Shown here: positions 5,946 through 10,188 of the stretch, one piece after another
How positions within the stretch are numbered: the stretch's first letter is position 1
Layout of the letters: the number at the start of each line of letters is the position of its first letter
Assembly (NCBI GenBank): GCA_910588595.1
Contig: CAJUQU010000132.1
Location: 1 to 10,188 of the forward strand
Direction of reading: 5' to 3'
DNA from: an uncultured Lachnospiraceae bacterium
GTDB lineage: Bacteria; Bacillota_A; Clostridia; Lachnospirales; Lachnospiraceae
Length of the DNA stretch: 10,188 nucleotides
Translations under genes and position numbers: made by a program
The notes under the pieces: generated by a model
Databases searched by the model: none
Seen by the model: only the letters and a program-made list of their open reading frames with translations
Told to the model about the DNA's origin: nothing

Positions 5946-7541
5946 ATGGGACTTGATGCAAAAAATGCGATTGAAAGCGGCAAAACGGCGCTTGGTATTG
6001 AGTTTGGTTCGACCAGGATCAAGGCAGTGTTGATCGACCAAAACCATGAGGTGCTTGCCATTGGAAATCACGACTGGGAGAATCAGCTGGTAAACAACAT
6101 CTGGACTTACAGCCTTGATGCGGTATGGAAGGGACTGCAGGACTGTTACCAGGATCTGGCAAAGTCTGTGCAGGAGAAGTATGGAACACCGATCAGGACA
6201 CTTGGCTCACTGGGTTTCAGCGCTATGATGCACGGATATATGGCATTTGACAAAGCCGGGGAGCTCCTGGTGCCGTTTAGGACATGGAGAAACACGATCA
6301 CACAGGAGGCGAGCGAGAAGCTCACGGAGCTTTTTAAGTATCATATTCCGCAGAGGTGGAGCATTGCCCATCTGTACCAGGCTATTTTGAATGGAGAGGA
6401 CCATGTTGATAAGGTAGATTTTTTTACGACGCTTGCGGGCTACATCCATTGGCAGCTGAGCGGAGAGAAGGTGCTTGGTGTAGGCGAGGCGTCCGGTATG
6501 TTTCCGATCGACATTGACTCAAAATGCTTTAACGAGCGGATGATCGCACAGTTTGACGAGCTTGTCACGGACAAGAACTTTTCGTGGAAGCTTGCGGACA
6601 TCATGCCCAAAGTGCTGGTTTCAGGAGACAGGGCAGGTACGTTGACAGAGGCAGGCGCAAAGCTCCTTGATGTGACAGGTACTCTGCAGGCAGGCATTCC
6701 GATGTGTCCGCCTGAGGGTGATGCAGGCACTGGCATGGTGGCGACAAACAGCGTCGCACAGCGCACTGGAAACATCTCGGCTGGCACGTCTGTGTTTGCG
6801 ATGGCAGTGCTCGAGAAAGACCTGTCAAAGTCCTACGATGAACTTGACCTGGTGACAACGCCGGACGGAAGTCTTGTGGCGATGGTGCACTGCAACAATT
6901 GTACTTCGGACTTAAATGCATGGGTAAATCTGTTTAAGGAATTTCAGGAGATGATGGGGCAGAAAGTAGATATGAACGAACTCTATGGAAATCTTTACAG
7001 AAAGGCGCTTGAGGGTGATGCAGACTGTGGCGGACTCCTGGCTTATGGATATTTTTCGGGCGAGCATGTGACAGGATTTGAGGAGGGCAGGCCGCTTTTC
7101 GTGAGAACGCCCGATGCGAAGTTCAATCTGGCGAATTTTATGCGCGTCAATCTGTTCACGGCGCTTGGCGCGATCAAGATCGGTATGGATATTTTGTTTA
7201 AGCAGGAGCATGTCACACTCGATGAGCTTCTTGGACACGGCGGACTGTTCAAGACCGAGGGTGTCGGTCAAAAAGTCGTGGCGGCGGCGGTCAACGTGCC
7301 GGTATCTGTTATGAAGACCGCAGGCGAGGGCGGCGCATGGGGCATTGCAGTCCTGGCAAATTATATGATGAACAAAGGTGCAAAAGAGTCACTCAGCGAT
7401 TATCTGAACAACAAGGTATTTGCGGACGAGGAGTCTGTGCGCATGGAGCCCGATGCAGCTGATGTCGCTGGCTTTGAGACTTTTATAGAGCGCTATAAGA
7501 AAGGGCTTGCGATCGAGCGCGCAGCAGTGCAGAGCATGTGA
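5946..7541 (+). CDS. araK: FGGY-family carbohydrate kinase, probable L-ribulokinase (AraK-like)
   Basis: A 531-residue sugar kinase predicted to phosphorylate L-ribulose to L-ribulose 5-phosphate in the cytoplasm. The ATG at 5946 is preferred because GGAGG (5931-5935) is 10 bases upstream; an in-frame ATG at 5922 would add eight residues. The first actin-like domain opens with 'LGIEFGSTRIKAVLID' (16-31), the phosphate loop, and has 'GFSAMMHGYMAFD' (90-102). The second domain carries 'CPPEGDAGTG' with likely catalytic Asp259, 'NISAGTSVFA' (277-286) and the nucleotide-binding 'LLGHGGLFKTEG' (428-439). It is clearly FGGY, but it lacks the look of classical AraB. I name it AraK because clostridia use a non-orthologous FGGY ribulokinase of that name, and because araD follows 54 bases later. 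Xylulokinase is the main alternative. FGGY membership is near certain; substrate is inferred from context. Confidence 0.85.
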   Translation: MGLDAKNAIESGKTALGIEFGSTRIKAVLIDQNHEVLAIGNHDWENQLVNNIWTYSLDAVWKGLQDCYQDLAKSVQEKYGTPIRTLGSLGFSAMMHGYMAFDKAGELLVPFRTWRNTITQEASEKLTELFKYHIPQRWSIAHLYQAILNGEDHVDKVDFFTTLAGYIHWQLSGEKVLGVGEASGMFPIDIDSKCFNERMIAQFDELVTDKNFSWKLADIMPKVLVSGDRAGTLTEAGAKLLDVTGTLQAGIPMCPPEGDAGTGMVATNSVAQRTGNISAGTSVFAMAVLEKDLSKSYDELDLVTTPDGSLVAMVHCNNCTSDLNAWVNLFKEFQEMMGQKVDMNELYGNLYRKALEGDADCGGLLAYGYFSGEHVTGFEEGRPLFVRTPDAKFNLANFMRVNLFTALGAIKIGMDILFKQEHVTLDELLGHGGLFKTEGVGQKVVAAAVNVPVSVMKTAGEGGAWGIAVLANYMMNKGAKESLSDYLNNKVFADEESVRMEPDAADVAGFETFIERYKKGLAIERAAVQSM

Positions 7542-7595
7542 AGTACCTTGGAGGCTGCTAAGAGTTTTTAACCTTTTTGTATGGAGGAAAGATAG

Positions 7596-8291
7596 ATGTT
7601 AGAGGAATTAAAGAGAAAAGTATATGAAGCAAATATGGACCTGCCCAAGTACGGTCTGGTCACATTTACATGGGGCAATGTGAGTGCTATCGACAGGGAG
7701 AGCGGTCTGTTTGTCATCAAGCCAAGCGGTGTTGACTACGATCTGTTAAAGCCGGATGACATGGTAGTCATGGATCTGAATGGAAATAAGGTGGAGGGAA
7801 AGTACAATCCGTCGTCTGACACACCGACACATCTGGAGCTGTATAAGGCATTTCCGGAGATTGGCGGCATCGTACATACCCACAGCACCTACGCCACGAG
7901 CTGGGCACAGTCCGGCAGGAGCATTCCCTGCTATGGAACGACACATGCCGACTATATGTATGGGGAGATTCCCTGCGCGCGCGTGCTCACGCAGGAGGAG
8001 ATCGATGATGGATATGAGAAAAATACAGGAACTCTGATCATAGAGACATTCAGGGAAAAGGATGTCATGGCAGTTCCGGCAGTGCTCTGCAAGAATCACG
8101 GACCCTTTGCATGGGGCAAGGACGCGCAGGAAGCGGTGCACAACGCAGTCGTTCTGGAGGAGGTCGCAAAGATGGCACTCTTCACAGAGCAGCTGAACAG
8201 GGACGTGGAACCGGCACCGCAGCGTATCCAGGATAAGCACTACTACAGAAAGCATGGTGCAAATGCGTATTATGGCAATAAGGTGGAATAG
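7596..8291 (+). CDS. araD: L-ribulose-5-phosphate 4-epimerase
   Basis: A 231-residue cytoplasmic class II aldolase-like enzyme that converts L-ribulose 5-phosphate to D-xylulose 5-phosphate, the last dedicated step of arabinose breakdown. It is the same length as the E. coli enzyme as I recall it, and similar throughout: 'LVTFTWGNVSA', 'KPSGVDYD', 'PSSDTPTHLELYKAFP', 'IVHTHSTYAT', 'GTTHADY', 'NHGPFAWG' and 'KHYYRKHGANAYYG'. Zinc ligands by comparison are His94, His96 and His168, with Asp75 nearby in the metal site. Asp119 and Tyr226 correspond to the proposed catalytic acid/base pair. The phosphate-binding Ser44-Gly45 is present. GGAGG (7583-7587) is eight bases from the ATG. It follows the kinase and precedes transketolase, giving a coherent pathway. 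L-fuculose aldolase is the related alternative, but the epimerase-specific ends are intact. Confidence 0.96.
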   Translation: MLEELKRKVYEANMDLPKYGLVTFTWGNVSAIDRESGLFVIKPSGVDYDLLKPDDMVVMDLNGNKVEGKYNPSSDTPTHLELYKAFPEIGGIVHTHSTYATSWAQSGRSIPCYGTTHADYMYGEIPCARVLTQEEIDDGYEKNTGTLIIETFREKDVMAVPAVLCKNHGPFAWGKDAQEAVHNAVVLEEVAKMALFTEQLNRDVEPAPQRIQDKHYYRKHGANAYYGNKVE

Positions 8292-8293
8292 AA

Positions 8294-8319
8294 CGGCTGG
8301 CGAAAAGCTCTCCAAGCCG
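8294..8319 (+). other. Small hairpin after araD
   Basis: CGGCTGG (8294-8300) pairs with CC-a-AGCCG (8312-8319) with one bulged A and an 11-base loop, starting three bases after the araD stop. No U tract follows, so it is not a standard terminator. It could stabilise the 3' end of the araD message or act as a weak attenuator before the next gene. The stem is short and chance formation is possible. Confidence 0.3.
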
Positions 8320-8348
8320 CATGGACAGGTGCTGGAAAGGAAATATGG

Positions 8349-8822
8349 ATGAAAAATATCAAGGTATATGATGCAGAAAAATATTTGACTTCCGCGTTCA
8401 CGAGTGTGGAAAAGAATATTTACAAAGGCAAAAATCCGTACTATAATGGTGAAAGATGGCAAAGTGAGGAATTGTATGTTACCTCTCTGACTTTTGAGCA
8501 GGAGCCCGATCTGGGGGAGGGGGAGACACCGCAAAATATTTCGCAATGCCCCTTAGAAGGTATCCTGGATATGTACGGGGTGTTTGTGACGGATTTTTAT
8601 GACGAGCTGAATGCCCAGAGTGAATGCACCTGTTATCAAGAGTTTGGGGCACATGATCCGGAAAATATAAAACAGCTTCTGGGGATCGTCGGAAAGCATG
8701 TGTATGAGCAGAAAGTCTATGCAGATGATCTGGACGAAGAAGAACTGGAAAACTATAAAAATATGTCTGAGGAAGAACTGGAAGAGGAAGGCATCATTTG
8801 GTATGATACTGTTGTAGAATAA
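8349..8822 (+). CDS. Acidic hypothetical protein within the pentose operon
   Basis: A 157-residue protein that I do not recognise. The ATG at 8349 is used; GGAAAGG ends eight bases upstream, and an overlapping ATG at 8345 is in another frame that closes after eight codons. It has no signal peptide or membrane segment, so it should be cytoplasmic. By eye it has about 36 Asp/Glu against about 11 Lys/Arg, and it is rich in aromatic residues. The C-terminal third is especially acidic ('DDLDEEELENYKNMSEEELEEEG') and probably helical, ending in a 'IIWYDTVVE' strand. Three Cys (two in 'SECTCY') show no clear metal-site pattern. It sits 57 bases after araD and 22 before transketolase, same strand, so it is probably cotranscribed. 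Nothing in the sequence ties it to sugar metabolism. Small acidic proteins include immunity proteins and DNA mimics, but I see no diagnostic motif for either. Confidence 0.7.
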   Translation: MKNIKVYDAEKYLTSAFTSVEKNIYKGKNPYYNGERWQSEELYVTSLTFEQEPDLGEGETPQNISQCPLEGILDMYGVFVTDFYDELNAQSECTCYQEFGAHDPENIKQLLGIVGKHVYEQKVYADDLDEEELENYKNMSEEELEEEGIIWYDTVVE

Positions 8823-8844
8823 ATTAAAAATGGAGGATAAAACA

Positions 8845-9678
8845 ATGACAAATTTGGAGCTTCAAAAAATGGCAAATGAAGTTCGTAAGGGTATCGTCAC
8901 AGGCGTTCACGCGGCAAAAGCAGGACATCCAGGCGGATCGTTATCGGCGGCGGATATCTATACGTATCTTTACTTTGAGGAGATGAACATTGATCCGAAG
9001 GATCCGAAGAAAGCGGACAGAGACCGCTTTGTGCTATCTAAGGGACACACGGCGCCGGGACTTTACTCAGCACTGGCAAACCGCGGTTATTTCCCGGTAG
9101 AGGATCTGGTGACGTTGAGAAAGCTGGGGTCTTATCTGCAGGGACATCCCTGTATGCAGCATGTCCCGGGAGTTGACATGTCCTCTGGTTCCCTTGGACA
9201 GGGGATCTCTGTAGCATGTGGTATGGCACTTGGCGCAAAGATGTCAGACGCGGATTACAGAGTGTACACACTGCTCGGTGACGGTGAGATCGAGGAAGGA
9301 CAGGTCTGGGAGGCTGCCATGTTTGCGGGACACAGAAAGCTTGACAACCTCTGTGTGATCGTTGATAACAACGGACTGCAGATCGACGGCAAAATAGAGG
9401 ATGTATGTTCTCCGTATCCGATCGACAAGAAGTTTGAGGCGTTCAATTTCCATGTGATCAATCTGGACGATGCACATGATTTTGACAAGATCCGGGCAGC
9501 GTTTGAGGAGGCAAGGCAGACCAAGGGTATGCCGACAGCGATCATAGCTCATTCATTGAAGGGCAAGGGTGTATCGTTCATGGAAGGAAACGTGGATTGG
9601 CATGGCAAAGCTCCAAACGATGAGGAGTACGCAGTCGCGATGGCAGATTTAGAGAAGATCGCACAGCAGTTGGCGTAG
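8845..9678 (+). CDS. tkt: Transketolase, N-terminal (thiamine diphosphate-binding) subunit
   Basis: A 277-residue subunit of a split transketolase, which moves two-carbon units between pentose and other sugar phosphates and here would consume D-xylulose 5-phosphate. The ATG at 8845 is chosen because GGAGG (8832-8836) is eight bases before it; an ATG at 8830 overlaps that ribosome site. The ThDP motif is intact: 'GDGEIEEGQVWEA' from Gly145 and 'DNNG' with Asn175-Asn176. Substrate and cofactor histidines are visible at His28 ('GHPGGS'), His68 ('KGHTAPG'), His101 ('QGHP') and His253 ('WHGKAPN'). It ends where the PP domain should, and the Pyr domain is encoded by the next gene 64 bases away. Two-gene transketolases are common in clostridia, so this is not a broken gene. 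DXP synthase is unlikely given the KGHTAPG and WHGKAP motifs. Confidence 0.95.
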   Translation: MTNLELQKMANEVRKGIVTGVHAAKAGHPGGSLSAADIYTYLYFEEMNIDPKDPKKADRDRFVLSKGHTAPGLYSALANRGYFPVEDLVTLRKLGSYLQGHPCMQHVPGVDMSSGSLGQGISVACGMALGAKMSDADYRVYTLLGDGEIEEGQVWEAAMFAGHRKLDNLCVIVDNNGLQIDGKIEDVCSPYPIDKKFEAFNFHVINLDDAHDFDKIRAAFEEARQTKGMPTAIIAHSLKGKGVSFMEGNVDWHGKAPNDEEYAVAMADLEKIAQQLA

Positions 9679-9682
9679 AAAT

Positions 9683-9697
9683 TGAAATTATATTTCA
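9683..9697 (+). other. Short A/T-rich stem-loop in the transketolase gap
   Basis: TGAAAT (9683-9688) and ATTTCA (9692-9697) form a perfect 6-bp stem with a 3-base loop, five bases after the stop of the N-terminal subunit. It is A/T-rich and therefore weak, and no U tract follows. It adjoins the stronger hairpin at 9699-9729. Confidence 0.3.
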
Positions 9698-9698
9698 T

Positions 9699-9729
9699 TG
9701 TGGATCTGTGCGTAACAGCCAGATCTACA
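9699..9729 (+). other. Intercistronic hairpin before the transketolase C-terminal gene
   Basis: TGTGGATCTG (9699-9708) pairs with CAGATCTACA (9720-9729), ten pairs including one G-U, around an 11-base loop. It ends two bases before the AAGGAG ribosome site of the next gene and has no U tract. It could block 5' access to the second cistron, act as an mRNA processing barrier, or help set the ratio of the two transketolase halves. Which of these holds cannot be told from sequence. Confidence 0.45.
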
Positions 9730-9742
9730 GGAAGGAGATAAA

Positions 9743-10188
9743 ATGGCAGAGATCAAAAAAATCGCAACAAGAGAGAGCTACGGAAACGCTCTCGTTGAAA
9801 TAGGAAAAGAGAATCCGGATTTAGTCGTTCTTGACGCTGACCTTGCAGCAGCCACCAAGACAGGTGTGTTCAAGAAGGCATTTCCAGAGAGACATATTGA
9901 TTGTGGAATCGCAGAGTGCAACATGGCAGGTGTGGCAGCCGGACTGTCGCTTGCCGGCAAGATTCCGTTTATGAGTTCTTTTGCAATGTTTGCTGCAGGA
10001 CGTGCTTTCGAGCAGGTGAGAAATTCTATAGGATATCCGCATCTGAATGTCAAGATCGGCGCGACACATGCAGGTATTACGGTAGGAGAGGACGGTGCGT
10101 CCCATCAGTGCAATGAGGATATAGCCCTGATGCGCACGATTCCCGGAATGGTTGTTATGTGTCCGGCAGATGATGTCGAGGCAAAGGC
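9743..10188 (+). CDS. tkt: Transketolase, C-terminal (Pyr domain) subunit, 3' end outside window
   Basis: The frame runs from an ATG at 9743, five bases after AAGGAGA (9732-9738), to the window edge without a stop, giving 148 visible residues of an expected ~310. It is the partner of the preceding gene and supplies the pyrimidine-binding half of the active site. Visible features are 'IATRESYGNALVEIG', 'VVLDADLAAATKT', 'DCGIAECNMAG' with Glu58 as the conserved catalytic Glu that activates ThDP, 'SSFAMFAAGRAFEQVRNSI' (78-96, aromatic residues that contact the thiamine ring) and 'THAGITVGEDGASHQCNEDIALMRTIPGMVV'. These match transketolase Pyr domains closely. The far C-terminal domain is not in view. 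Confidence 0.95.
   Translation, partial: MAEIKKIATRESYGNALVEIGKENPDLVVLDADLAAATKTGVFKKAFPERHIDCGIAECNMAGVAAGLSLAGKIPFMSSFAMFAAGRAFEQVRNSIGYPHLNVKIGATHAGITVGEDGASHQCNEDIALMRTIPGMVVMCPADDVEAK

Noticed and set aside
7746..8546. Long reverse-strand frame of 266 codons across araD and the acidic gene
   Set aside because: It is antisense to the certain araD gene, crosses a gene boundary, is Cys/Leu/His-rich in a way typical of antisense frames, and has no recognisable domain.
9679..9742. A frameshift or gene break between the two transketolase parts
   Set aside because: Each half has its own ribosome site and start and ends at a domain boundary; two-gene transketolase is a normal arrangement in clostridia.
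1..10188. Mobile elements, CRISPR array, tRNA or rRNA
   Set aside because: No transposase, integrase or phage-type protein, no regularly spaced repeats, and no tRNA- or rRNA-like sequence was seen on either strand.

Overview
This window reads as a stretch of a low-to-mid GC Gram-positive anaerobe of the class Clostridia, most likely a gut-type Lachnospiraceae. That is inferred from three things: strong GGAGG-type ribosome sites before nearly every gene; a Tad-type pilus cluster with the DUF5702 and DUF6382-FHA proteins that accompany it in that group; and a transketolase split into two adjacent genes. All supported genes lie on the + strand.

Region 1 (1-5600) is the downstream part of a tad (tight adherence / type IVb pilus) operon. 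In order it holds the C-terminal part of a TadC-like inner-membrane platform protein (cut by the window edge), a 55-residue Flp1-like pilin, a DUF5702 membrane-anchored protein, a TadE-like pseudopilin with an unusual duplicated Cys/His tail, a short CpaA/TadV-type prepilin peptidase, a second TadE-like pseudopilin, and a membrane protein with an N-terminal DUF6382 region and a C-terminal FHA domain. Genes overlap or sit close together, so one transcript is likely. The peptidase would mature the pilin and perhaps the pseudopilins. The DUF6382-FHA protein probably links the machine to Ser/Thr phosphorylation.

Region 2 (5601-5945) is the only long non-coding stretch, and it separates two operons. 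It holds a probable rho-independent terminator, two diverged copies of a ~29-bp direct repeat (one carrying a near-perfect cre / LacI-family operator core), and a clear sigma-A type promoter. A perfect 10-bp inverted repeat brackets the -35 element of that promoter and ends on its -10, as a repressor operator would.

Region 3 (5946-10188) is a pentose operon: an FGGY sugar kinase (probably an AraK-type L-ribulokinase), L-ribulose-5-phosphate 4-epimerase (AraD), a very acidic protein of unknown function, and the N- and C-terminal halves of transketolase (the second cut by the window edge). Together these would phosphorylate L-ribulose, epimerise it to D-xylulose 5-phosphate and feed that into the non-oxidative pentose phosphate pathway. 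Arabinose isomerase, a transporter and the regulator are not in the window. Small hairpins lie in two of the intergenic gaps of this operon.

I see no tRNA, rRNA, CRISPR array, transposase or phage gene. The most unusual items are the duplicated putative zinc-binding tail on the pseudopilin, the compact promoter/operator region, and the unexplained acidic gene inside the sugar operon.
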